Source: Bacillota bacterium (GTDB taxonomy: Bacteria > Bacillota > Clostridia > Christensenellales > UMGS416). Taken from it: 64,000 nucleotides of DNA. Positions within the stretch are counted from its first letter, which is position 1, and every line of letters begins with the position of its first letter. Positions 41,916-49,748 of this stretch are shown here, one piece after another. Made by a program: the position numbers and the translations under genes. The notes beneath the pieces are model-generated. The model worked only from the letters and a program-made list of their open reading frames with translations. It ran no database searches and was not told the origin of the DNA. The stretch covers positions 558,001 to 622,000 of the forward strand of contig JAEYRH010000016.1 of the NCBI GenBank assembly GCA_023435705.1, in the 5' to 3' direction.

Positions 41916-42770
41916 CTATTCCGCAGCGGGGATAGTTTGCTGCTGGAGGAGGGTTTGGCCTTTTCGCCAGTCGCGGGCTTGCTTGATGATGTAGAGCAGG
42001 GCTAAAACTGCCATCACCGCAATTGCACCCTCTATCAGCCACATATTCAGTTTGAACATCTGCATCGCGGAGGGAATGAAATCAATCACTGCATGCAGCA
42101 ATGTCGCAAAAACAAGATAAATCCACTTCCGGTTTACCATAAAGCCACGAACCACCAGAACCGACAAAGCAATCTGGATGGCTATCGTGAATACTCTTTC
42201 CAACCCGCCGATCAAAAACAAGTCTGGCGAAGTTGATATCAAAGCTGTTCTGGCTGCCTCAAGTTGGGGTTGGTATGCTTGCGGCAGCGACGACAGCATA
42301 GGATCAAACGCACCGGTATTGATCATGATGGAGTAGATCAAGTTGTTGACATAGGTAAGTCCTATGAGGAGAATTGCTTCTATTCCACCGTGACCAATCC
42401 CATATGACAGACCATTGGGGTACTGCTGTTTCTTCTTCAAAATGGCAAAGGCGGCAAACCGGACCGGCTCTTCAAAAAGGCCCGCTGTCACGCACAGAAA
42501 AACAACATAGAGCCATTGAAATGACGGTTGAGAGATGGATTCCTTGAACCAAGAGGTGGTCTGGATCATTGGTAGCAGAATATTCACCCGGATCACAATT
42601 TGAAACAAAGTAAAGCCAACTATGCCCAATAATAAAGGCAAAAACGAAAACGCCCTCTTATACTTGACCTTCCCCCAGATCGCCAGCCCAATCGGCACCC
42701 CAAAACAAATCAAAAGCGTAACACACATAAAAATGATTGATAACGGGCTAACTGTTTGAATCGGTGACAT
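41916..42770 (-). CDS. YhfC-family membrane protein, putative glutamic intramembrane protease
   Basis: A 284-residue protein with seven or eight helices. The motif FEEPVRFAAF, the GIGHGGIEA segment and the late HAVIDF His are the conserved polar groups of the YhfC family, related to CAAX-protease/PrsW-like intramembrane enzymes. The substrate is unknown. The ATG at 42770 follows AAAGGAG by eight bases; a longer in-frame start lacks a site. A promoter, TTGGCC-18-TATAAT, is visible on the minus strand at 42961-42932, giving a leader of about 155 bases. Confidence 0.8.
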   Translation of the reverse strand: MSPIQTVSPLSIIFMCVTLLICFGVPIGLAIWGKVKYKRAFSFLPLLLGIVGFTLFQIVIRVNILLPMIQTTSWFKESISQPSFQWLYVVFLCVTAGLFEEPVRFAAFAILKKKQQYPNGLSYGIGHGGIEAILLIGLTYVNNLIYSIMINTGAFDPMLSSLPQAYQPQLEAARTALISTSPDLFLIGGLERVFTIAIQIALSVLVVRGFMVNRKWIYLVFATLLHAVIDFIPSAMQMFKLNMWLIEGAIAVMAVLALLYIIKQARDWRKGQTLLQQQTIPAAE

Positions 42771-42931
42771 CACAACTACTCCTTTCCTATTCACATAGAA
42801 ATCTTACGCTGCCCCAAGCGCGGCCGCCATCTTACCCTGCTAAAATCATCCATCCGTGAACCCAACTGTCGCAATGGCGACGCGAAACCACATACTACTC
42901 CGGGCAACGACCATTTGTTTCCATCCCGATC

Positions 42932-42961
42932 ATTATAACGCATTGAGGCAAACAAGGCCAA
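42932..42961 (-). promoter_or_regulatory. Promoter of the YhfC-family gene
   Basis: TTGGCC (42961-42956), 18 bases and TATAAT (42937-42932) on the minus strand. The divergent vanY gene must start from a separate promoter that I could not place. Confidence 0.55.
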
Positions 42962-43053
42962 TCAGATGTAACAACTTTGATACGGCTTTGATATTCGCCG
43001 ATCATAACCCTGCGATACCATAAAGCCAACCAGGTAAAAGAGGAGTCACACCA

Positions 43054-43893
43054 ATGTATCCACCCAGAATACTCCACAGGAGATACCGGCTGCAAAACAA
43101 GAAGAGGCTGCTTTGCGGCATTGCCATTGTGGCGTTCTTGGTGTTTGGAGGCATTCTCGCAATCAAAATAGCAATGCCCAAGGTGTCATCCTATGCGGCA
43201 GATCTGCCGGTTTCGGGCAGCCTTGGTTCACCGGTCGCAAGCAGCCACTCCACAAATCACGTTGCGGCAAGTGCGATGTCTCATCAGGTGAATACAAAGC
43301 CGCCAGCCACCACCCACATCAAACCTGATGACTGGCGTTTGCAACTTGTGAATAAAGACAACCCACTGCCGCAAGACTACAGCGCCCAAATGCGCGAGCT
43401 GCCTAACGGCCTGCTCATCGATGCCAGAATCTACGAAGACTTGATGGCAATGATCAACGAGGGAGAAAGCCAAGGGTTGGATTTTGTGATCTGCTCGGCT
43501 TACCGGTCGGTGGAAAAGCAGCAGGGATTATTCGATGCGCAGGTGTCTGTGGAGATGGCAGCAGGCCTTGACCATGACCAGGCTGTGAAGACCACCGCCA
43601 CCAAGGTGGCCCCGCCCGGCACCAGCGAGCACAACCTGGGTCTGGCGGCAGACATCGTGGCGTTCAGCTATCAGAAACTGGACAATGGGTTCTGTGATAC
43701 ACCCGAGTGCAGCTGGCTTCGGGAAAATGCCCACCGGTTCGGCTTTATCCTGCGATATCCTGAAGAAAAAAGCTCTGCCACAGGAATCATCTATGAACCC
43801 TGGCATTTCCGCTATGTGGGGAAGGAGCATGCCGAAGCTATTCGGGCAAACGGCATATGCCTGGAAGAGTATCTGGAAAGCCTGCGCCCTTGA
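43054..43893 (+). CDS. VanY-family D,D-carboxypeptidase
   Basis: The product has 279 residues: an N-terminal membrane anchor (about 19-40), a Ser/Thr-rich linker and a peptidase M15B domain (about 95-275). Zinc and catalytic motifs are SEHNLGLAADI and EPWHFRYVG. Family members trim the terminal D-Ala of the stem peptide outside the cell. No vanR/vanS or other resistance genes are nearby, so a housekeeping wall role is more likely than vancomycin resistance. AGAGGAG precedes the ATG. Confidence 0.92.
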   Translation: MYPPRILHRRYRLQNKKRLLCGIAIVAFLVFGGILAIKIAMPKVSSYAADLPVSGSLGSPVASSHSTNHVAASAMSHQVNTKPPATTHIKPDDWRLQLVNKDNPLPQDYSAQMRELPNGLLIDARIYEDLMAMINEGESQGLDFVICSAYRSVEKQQGLFDAQVSVEMAAGLDHDQAVKTTATKVAPPGTSEHNLGLAADIVAFSYQKLDNGFCDTPECSWLRENAHRFGFILRYPEEKSSATGIIYEPWHFRYVGKEHAEAIRANGICLEEYLESLRP

Positions 43894-43945
43894 AACATGA
43901 CGGACTATGCGGTATTGTAGTGCCATCAACTCACCGGGAGCTTCT

Positions 43946-44797
43946 ATGCTTTACGTTTCAGACCTCGATGGCACACTGTTGGGACCGGACGGCACGCTGA
44001 GCAACACAAGCAGGCGCATGCTGGAGGAGCTATTGCGGGGCGGCCTGCAATTCACCGTGGCCAGCGCCCGCAGCGTGTGGTCCATCGCCCAGATGCTGGA
44101 GGGGTTGGAGCTCTCGCTGCCGGTGATCGAGCTCAACGGTGCGTTTATCTCTGATTTGAGAACAGGCAGGCATCTGGTGGTCAACCAGCTGGCAGACGCA
44201 GTGAAGCACGGTGTATATCTGGAAATCCAGTCCTGCGGCTTTTTGCCGTTCATCTCCACCTATGACGGCACAAGGGACAATCTATATCACTCGGAAATCT
44301 GCAATGAAGGTATGCGCTGGTATTACGAAGACCGCATGGCATTGCGGGACCCCCGCCTGAGGCCACCCCGCCCTCTCGTGGAGATACTTGATGAGCAGGT
44401 GATCTGTTTCACCGTGATCGACCGGGAGGAGCGCCTCAAACCGCTGGAAGAACGGCTCCGGCGGCTATACGGCGATCTGGTGCAGCTCCACCTTTACCGG
44501 CATCTTTACTGCGAGGGCTGGCATTGGCTCACCATCCACGACGCCCGCGCCAACAAAGCCCGGGCCCTGGATGGGTTGCTCGCCATGCTGGGAGTCGGTC
44601 ATGAAGAACTGACTGTGTTTGGTGACGACATCAATGATATTGCATTGTTTGAGCGTGCCGGCCGTGCCATCGCCGTGGGCAACGCCATTGGGCCTGTAAA
44701 GGAGCGCGCCGCTCTGGTGATCGGCAGCAACATAGAGGACAGCGTGGTGAGGTTTATTTCTTCGGAAGCCTCTGCGCGACCATTCGCACAAAGGTGA
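43946..44797 (+). CDS. HAD-superfamily (Cof-type) phosphatase
   Basis: A 283-residue IIB-type HAD hydrolase. The nucleophile motif is SDLDGTLLG, motif III is the Lys in NKARALDGLLAML, and motif IV is VFGDDINDIALFERAG. Such enzymes dephosphorylate sugar phosphates or flavin and other cofactors; the substrate cannot be told from sequence. The ATG at 43946 follows GGGAG. Its 3' end overlaps the 3' end of the convergent methyltransferase gene by 44 bases. Confidence 0.9.
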   Translation: MLYVSDLDGTLLGPDGTLSNTSRRMLEELLRGGLQFTVASARSVWSIAQMLEGLELSLPVIELNGAFISDLRTGRHLVVNQLADAVKHGVYLEIQSCGFLPFISTYDGTRDNLYHSEICNEGMRWYYEDRMALRDPRLRPPRPLVEILDEQVICFTVIDREERLKPLEERLRRLYGDLVQLHLYRHLYCEGWHWLTIHDARANKARALDGLLAMLGVGHEELTVFGDDINDIALFERAGRAIAVGNAIGPVKERAALVIGSNIEDSVVRFISSEASARPFAQR

Positions 44798-45512
44798 TGT
44801 TCCTGCCGTCATCGGCTTGTATCAGACTATCCGGATTGTCAGAGACGATCATTTCCCATGCCTTGAAGATCCGGGTGCCCTCGCCATCTGGGAAAGCATC
44901 AGCCAGAAGCACCTCCACAAGGCCGGTGCGGCTCCAATGCCGCCGCCACCAGGCCGGTGTGTGCCAGGAGTAAAACTCCGGTTCCCAAAGCTTGCCCAGG
45001 TAGTCCGGAGCATCTCCTTCGAACTCCTGATAAATCCCGGGCACCACGATGCCAAACTGCCCGCCGGGCTTTACAAGCCTGGCGAAATGGTGATGCATAT
45101 AGTACTCGCCAGTAGCAAAAAACTGAAGCGCGTTGATGCTGACGACGGCGTCAAAGAAGCCATCGGCATAGGGCAGGCTGTGGGCTTCAGCATGGATGGG
45201 ATATACGAGGTGGTCCACGCCGGCTTCACAGATTCGCTTCCAATTGTCCGTGGCAGAGATCCACAGGTCGTTGGCCCACACCTGCACGCCAAACTCCTTG
45301 GCCAGAAAGATTGACCCAAGGGCTTTGCCGCAGCCCATGTCCAGCACACGCATGCCGGGCTTCAGGTCCATCTCGCCGGTGAGAGACTCCAGCAGCCAAA
45401 GGCAGTGAGAGCCCATTTGGTTCTGCAGAATCCAGTCCGGGTCGTACTTTGCAGAGCGCGGATACCGGCTGTCATTCATCATCTCGTGATACTGTTCCTT
45501 TGAAACTTGCAT
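44754..45512 (-). CDS. Class I SAM-dependent methyltransferase
   Basis: A 252-residue Rossmann-fold methyltransferase. SAM motif I is VLDMGCGKALG and motif II the acidic segment VWANDLW; motif IV is FDAVVSINALQFF. No RNA- or protein-binding domain is attached; the substrate is unknown, with small molecules most likely. GAGGAGG precedes the ATG. It overlaps the HAD gene tail to tail. Confidence 0.85.
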   Translation of the reverse strand: MQVSKEQYHEMMNDSRYPRSAKYDPDWILQNQMGSHCLWLLESLTGEMDLKPGMRVLDMGCGKALGSIFLAKEFGVQVWANDLWISATDNWKRICEAGVDHLVYPIHAEAHSLPYADGFFDAVVSINALQFFATGEYYMHHHFARLVKPGGQFGIVVPGIYQEFEGDAPDYLGKLWEPEFYSWHTPAWWRRHWSRTGLVEVLLADAFPDGEGTRIFKAWEMIVSDNPDSLIQADDGRNITFVRMVAQRLPKK

Positions 45513-45561
45513 TTTACATCCTCCTCAACTGATTCATCCATACCGGAGTCTTCATCGGTAT

Positions 45562-46497
45562 TCAGGTTGGCGTTTCCTGTTGGTGATTCATCAGAATCAT
45601 CATGTTCCTTGGGATTGCGGCCATCCACTGATCCATGCCAAGAAGCCTGATCTTTTGCTGTGCCTCGGAGGAAAACTCCTCCAATGGCGCTCCGGCAAGC
45701 AAGGCCTCGGTTTCCCCCTGATCAAACGAAATAGGGCCGATCACATCGCTCAAGCGCGGTTTGTTTTCCGGGCAGGACTCCTGGCACCGCAGGCAGTCAT
45801 ACAGGCAGTGGTGCGCCGATGCCGGCAGCCAGTCCGGAAACGGGTCAGCTACTTCATTGAAAAAGGAAAGGCACCGCTCGTTGTCGATCAAAAACCGATC
45901 AGAGCGGATCGCTCCGGTGGGGCAGCTGTTGCGGCAAACCGCGCAATTTTCGCAGCGAGCCATCAATGCTGGCGCGTGCCACTGCTCCTCTTCCACTGGC
46001 ATGTCGGAATAAAAAGCCGCCAGCCCGTGGAAGCTGCCCATCCCCTCCACATAGGTGATGTTATTTCTGCCATATCGAGCCAGACCGGAGCATGCCGCCA
46101 GGCGTTTGAGCGGGAGCGTCTGAGCCGGTTCAAAATGATAGTTAACATGCGCAAGCGCTGCCGTCAGCGCATCGTTTGCAGCAATCTCCAACGGCACACT
46201 GCCGGGAAACCAGCGGGCTGCGCTCCTCATGCGGTATTGCTTGCCACCGCGGGAAAACGCAACATCAGCCCACACCGGTGCGGGCATTGCCACAATGATG
46301 ATACTCTGCACAGGGAACCCACATTCAGGCAGATCAAACTGATACATCTGATTGATGATAAACCGTTGAAAGCCATTGAGGTCTTCATCGGCAGCAAAAG
46401 CAGCCAGGTCCTGCCTCATCTCCACGAGACGACCCACAGGAACAATTGAGGCTTTCAACCCACTGTGTTCAATCTGTTTCAGTATATCCTTAAGCAT
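45562..46497 (-). CDS. QueG-like protein with two 4Fe-4S clusters
   Basis: A 311-residue protein with a cobalamin-reductase-like N-terminal part and a double-cluster ferredoxin module: CENCAVCRNSCPTG and CLYDCLRCQESCP. The layout matches the epoxyqueuosine reductase (QueG) family, but it is shorter than QueG and lacks the C-terminal HEAT domain. It may be a related reductase rather than a queuosine enzyme. The ATG at 46497 follows GGGAGGG. No queuosine genes are adjacent. Confidence 0.75.
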   Translation of the reverse strand: MLKDILKQIEHSGLKASIVPVGRLVEMRQDLAAFAADEDLNGFQRFIINQMYQFDLPECGFPVQSIIIVAMPAPVWADVAFSRGGKQYRMRSAARWFPGSVPLEIAANDALTAALAHVNYHFEPAQTLPLKRLAACSGLARYGRNNITYVEGMGSFHGLAAFYSDMPVEEEQWHAPALMARCENCAVCRNSCPTGAIRSDRFLIDNERCLSFFNEVADPFPDWLPASAHHCLYDCLRCQESCPENKPRLSDVIGPISFDQGETEALLAGAPLEEFSSEAQQKIRLLGMDQWMAAIPRNMMILMNHQQETPT

Positions 46498-46577
46498 AAA
46501 TCCCTCCCGTATCATAATGTGAATATATCATACACAAGAAAACATGACTACCCCATGTCATCATTAAAAAAATAAAA

Positions 46578-46606
46578 GCGCCCCCTCCCGTTGCGGGAGG
46601 GGGCGC
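46578..46606 (-). terminator. Terminator after hpf
   Basis: A 13-bp stem of GCGCCCCCTCCCG and CGGGAGGGGGCGC with a 3-base loop, followed on the minus strand by TTTTATTTTTTT. A very strong terminator. Confidence 0.95.
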
Positions 46607-46630
46607 CATGTTACATCCATCTATGATATG

Positions 46631-47164
46631 TCAATCGTACGTGGGCTCAATCAGGCCAAACTGCCCGTCCTTACGGCGGTAGAGCACGTTGACCTCGCCG
46701 CTGTCGGCATTGGTGAACACGAAGAAATCGTGACCCAGCAGCTGCATCTGCAGCGCTGCCTCCTCCACATCCAGCGGCTTGACAGGGAATTTTTTCGTAC
46801 GAACCACTTTCGAGTTGCTCTGAGCCTCCTCCTGGAGGCCGTCATCTGGCACATCATCCCGGAAAGCGCCTCCCCGCAGCCTCTTCTCCAGCCTCGTGCG
46901 GTAGTGGTGTATCTGCTTTTCCAGCTTGTGCACAACGCCTTCGATGGAGGTGTACATGTCATCTGTCGCCTCTTCGCCACGGAGGATCGCACCATCAAAC
47001 GGAATCGTGATTTCCACGATATGGCGGGAGCGCTGAGTGGACAGAACGACGGAAGCCTCAGTGTCAGGCTCGAAATAACGGTCCAACTTCTTGACCTTTT
47101 TGTTGATCATTTCCTTGAGGGCTTCGGAGACTTCCAGGTTTTTACCGGTGATTTGAATGTTCAT
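46631..47164 (-). CDS. hpf: Ribosome hibernation promoting factor, long form
   Basis: The 177-residue protein has an N-terminal HPF/RaiA domain (MNIQITGKNLEVSEALK; about 1-100) that binds the 30S decoding site. A linker follows, then a C-terminal dimerisation domain (about 118-177, containing FVRTKKF-like VVRTKKFPVKPL and FVFTNADSGEVNVLYRRKDG) that joins two ribosomes into a 100S particle. The ATG at 47164 follows AGGAGGT. A sigma-B-like promoter lies upstream, matching the stress and stationary-phase control known for this gene in Bacilli. Confidence 0.95.
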   Translation of the reverse strand: MNIQITGKNLEVSEALKEMINKKVKKLDRYFEPDTEASVVLSTQRSRHIVEITIPFDGAILRGEEATDDMYTSIEGVVHKLEKQIHHYRTRLEKRLRGGAFRDDVPDDGLQEEAQSNSKVVRTKKFPVKPLDVEEAALQMQLLGHDFFVFTNADSGEVNVLYRRKDGQFGLIEPTYD

Positions 47165-47246
47165 AGGGCAACCTCCTGTTCGAAATGTGACGGCTTCCCC
47201 TGATCCGTGCACCCCCTCGCGGGAAGCTTTTGTTGTTACCATTATA

Positions 47247-47271
47247 ATACCCTTCGCATGCATTATAAAAC
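47247..47271 (-). promoter_or_regulatory. Sigma-B-like promoter of hpf
   Basis: On the minus strand GTTTTA (47271-47266), 13 bases and GGGTAT (47252-47247), against the sigma-B consensus GTTTAA-N12/15-GGGTAT. Two TATAAT sequences overlap or adjoin it (at about 47264 and 47246), so a sigma-A promoter may also act here. A weak inverted repeat AACCTT/AAGGTT lies further upstream. Confidence 0.5.
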
Positions 47272-47330
47272 AACTTTGGTCACATAATTTGAACAGATCA
47301 TGAACCTTTTCGTAAGGTTATATTTAGTTC

Positions 47331-48191
47331 CTATTCTATACCAAACCGTTTGCGGTATCCGCATCTGCGGCACAATTGTTCCACCACTGCCCGCCGGGAG
47401 AAACCATCCCGAAGAGCTTTGGCGCGGTCACTAGTCAGAATATCCTCCAAGGACTGTTCGAGCAGGTTGCCCAGCGGGATCGCGCCCTCGGCGTCCAAAC
47501 AGCAAGGCACCACCGTGCCGTCCACCAGCACGCCGATCTGGTCGCGCAGGCCCATGCAAAAGCCTTGCCCCCCCACCTCATCGCGCTCAGTGCCCGGCCA
47601 GTCAAATTGCTCTGCCAGATTCAGGTATATGCCATCGGCCAGCGTGAGCCCCCGGCCGTCTTCCACAGCGTCCAGAGTAAGCCCCTCGCGGCCAAACTCT
47701 GCGCCCAGGCAGCTGAGGATCCAGCGGTTCTGGGCATTGCTCTCCCCGGTCCGTTCGTTCCAAAGCCGAAATGTCACGATGGGCCGGCCTTGCCCTGAGG
47801 CCCTGCGGGCAAAGGCAATGGCATCCTTCAGCACCTGACCGCCCGCCTGATCCTCGCTGAGGCTGTGCAGCGAGATGTTCACCTGCCGCAGCGCGGACTT
47901 ACAGAGCAGCATATCGGCGTTACAACCCAATAGCGTGCCGTTGGTCGTGAGGTTCACCGGCAGACCGACATCACCGGCCAGGTCCAGGAATCGGCCCAAC
48001 AGCGGGTGCAGTAGCGGCTCGCCCATCAGGTGGAAATACAAGCAACGCACATGGCCTGCAAGGCTACTGAGTATTCTTGTGAAATCCGTTTCTCCCATGA
48101 AAGCCTTCGTCCTGGATGTGCCGGGGCAGAAGGCGCAGCTGCGGTTGCACACGTTTGTGATTTCCACATAAGCCTTTTTAATCAGTTTCAA
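47331..48191 (-). CDS. Radical SAM protein with SPASM-like C terminus
   Basis: The protein has 286 residues. The radical SAM motif CNRSCAFC is at residues 15-22, and the C-terminal part has extra cysteines (GFCMGL, VPCCLDAEG, LCRRCGY) as in SPASM domains that hold auxiliary 4Fe-4S clusters. Such enzymes often modify peptides or sugars; no precursor peptide was recognised nearby. The start is TTG at 48191, which gives the correct N terminus before the cluster motif; an AGGGTGG site lies upstream. Confidence 0.82.
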   Translation of the reverse strand: MKLIKKAYVEITNVCNRSCAFCPGTSRTKAFMGETDFTRILSSLAGHVRCLYFHLMGEPLLHPLLGRFLDLAGDVGLPVNLTTNGTLLGCNADMLLCKSALRQVNISLHSLSEDQAGGQVLKDAIAFARRASGQGRPIVTFRLWNERTGESNAQNRWILSCLGAEFGREGLTLDAVEDGRGLTLADGIYLNLAEQFDWPGTERDEVGGQGFCMGLRDQIGVLVDGTVVPCCLDAEGAIPLGNLLEQSLEDILTSDRAKALRDGFSRRAVVEQLCRRCGYRKRFGIE

Positions 48192-48287
48192 ACCACACCA
48201 CCCTTGCGGTAAAAGCTGCCATCATGGTATCATTTTTCACAAACCGTGTATAGGGAAGCGCATACCACTTCCCGCTGAGAGGCTTTG

Positions 48288-49157
48288 ATGAAATGCTCCG
48301 TCTGCGGCGCAGCCCATGACCCCGGTGACCGGTTCTGCCGTTGCTGTGGCCGCCGTTTTAACAATCAAACCGAAGTGTCCGCACTTGCCGCCACGGCGGC
48401 AGCCGAAGATTTCTGGCAAACCCGGCGGCTTTCCCGCAGGCTCCGAGCCCTCGCCATCATCACCCTGGCAGTGGCCTCACTGCTGCTCGTGCTGGCCCAA
48501 GCCGCACCGGATTTGATCAAACTGACCGGCTTCAAGCCCAAGGACCTGGGCGTTACCTGGACGCAGGAGGATTATGACCGAGCATTTGCGCGCGTAGCTG
48601 TGTCGGTGGACGCTCAGCCGGAAGGGCAGGATCGCAGCAAATACACTGAGGAATTCCTGGGCTCCCAGCAAGCTGACTGGACTTTTACCGACAGTGAGCT
48701 CACTGCCCTGATCAACGGCGGCAGCCATGCCGGTTATTGGCCCTTTGCCAATGTGCAGGTGAAGTTCTCCGAGGGCAACGAAGTGGAAATCTCCGGCACG
48801 GTGAGCGCCGCCAAGCTGCTGAGCTATCCGGCGGTGGCCCAGTGCCTGCCGCAGGAGATCGTGAGCTACATCAACAGCATCCCGATGGACTTACCCATCG
48901 CGGCAAAGGCCCATGTGGAAGCCTCCGGCAGTAAGGCGCTGGGTATCACACTGGAGGAGTTGGAGGCTTCCGGCATCTCAATGGAGGCATATCTTGCCGA
49001 CGACCAGGCAAACATGATTGTGGAGAGCATTGTGAATGCCATGCTGAGGGATGCGAGCCCTGTGGAGATCAATGGCATCACGACCGGTGATGGAACGCTG
49101 CATTTCACCGGCCAATGGTATACAGAACTGAGGCGGTCTCCTAAGGCTGCAGATTGA
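48288..49157 (+). CDS. Zinc-ribbon membrane protein of unknown function
   Basis: The 289-residue protein begins with a double-cysteine zinc ribbon (CSVCGAAHDPGDRFCRCCGR), then a short linker and one transmembrane helix (about 55-75). Its C-terminal 200 residues lie outside and show no known domain. Such zinc-ribbon single-pass proteins are common in Clostridia and are mostly uncharacterised. GAGAGG precedes the ATG at 48288. The next gene follows after 13 bases. Confidence 0.8.
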   Translation: MKCSVCGAAHDPGDRFCRCCGRRFNNQTEVSALAATAAAEDFWQTRRLSRRLRALAIITLAVASLLLVLAQAAPDLIKLTGFKPKDLGVTWTQEDYDRAFARVAVSVDAQPEGQDRSKYTEEFLGSQQADWTFTDSELTALINGGSHAGYWPFANVQVKFSEGNEVEISGTVSAAKLLSYPAVAQCLPQEIVSYINSIPMDLPIAAKAHVEASGSKALGITLEELEASGISMEAYLADDQANMIVESIVNAMLRDASPVEINGITTGDGTLHFTGQWYTELRRSPKAAD

Positions 49158-49170
49158 AAGGAATGCCCAA

Positions 49171-49434
49171 ATGAAAAAGATACTGATGTTTACAATGGAA
49201 AGCTGCCCCTATTGCGTGAAAGCACGACGCTGGATGGGCGAGGTGCTGAAGGAAAACCCCCAGTATCAGGCGATCGAGATTTCCTATGTGGATGAACTGG
49301 AAGAGCCGGATCTCGCCGACACCTACGATTATTGGTATGTGCCCACCTATTACGTGGATGGCGTGAAGGTGCACGAGGGTGCTGCCAGTAAGGAGATTGT
49401 GCAGAGGGTGTTCAAGTCGGCGTTTGAGGGGTAG
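49171..49434 (+). CDS. Glutaredoxin/thioredoxin-fold protein
   Basis: An 87-residue protein with the redox motif CPYC (residues 12-15) and the cis-Pro segment VPTYYVDG, hallmarks of a glutaredoxin-like thioredoxin fold. It is of the small size seen for NrdH or glutaredoxin-like proteins in anaerobes. The substrate is unknown. AAAGGAAT precedes the ATG. Confidence 0.88.
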   Translation: MKKILMFTMESCPYCVKARRWMGEVLKENPQYQAIEISYVDELEEPDLADTYDYWYVPTYYVDGVKVHEGAASKEIVQRVFKSAFEG

Positions 49435-49748
49435 AACCCCTCTGCGCCCTTAGCCGAAAAGAAGCCCACACGCCGCCCACGGGGCGCAGGTGCAGGGTAT
49501 TCTTTTCTTTCTTACCCTTCTTGTCTTTCTTGTTTGTGTCTGATTATTCGTTCATCTGTTGTCCGTTTGTTTCCGATCTGTTGTCTGATTTATTGTCCGT
49601 TTGTTATCCGTCTTGATGTCCGTTTGTTGATTCATGCCTACATTGCGGCAACGGGACAACTCCCCCTGTCACCTTCGGTGACATCCCCCTCAGGAGGGGG
49701 ACAAGTCATCTCGAAATAAATCACTTTCACCACAGACTTAATGAGGAT
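49435..49748. other. Gene-free gap with simple repeats and a repeat fragment
   Basis: No gene is visible. From about 49500 a pyrimidine-rich tract begins; the 12-mer TGTCCGTTTGTT occurs three times (49560-49571, 49594-49605, 49617-49628) within partly repeated sequence. A shortened copy of the cloverleaf-like repeat follows at 49660-49702. The flanking genes converge on this gap. Confidence 0.7.
49660..49702. repeat. Cloverleaf-like palindromic repeat, shortened copy
   Basis: The two hairpins TGTCACC-TTC-GGTGACA and CCCCCTC-A-GGAGGGGG are retained and here perfectly paired. The third hairpin and the outer stem of the full copy at 26631-26708 are missing. The base changes between the copies keep the first stem paired. 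Confidence 0.65.

Noticed and set aside
43054..43893. Vancomycin resistance gene
   Set aside because: VanY homologues alone are common housekeeping carboxypeptidases; no vanHAX or vanRS genes are nearby.
49435..49748. CRISPR array
   Set aside because: The repeated 12-mers are irregularly spaced (34 and 23 bases), short and without spacers of constant length; no cas genes are present.
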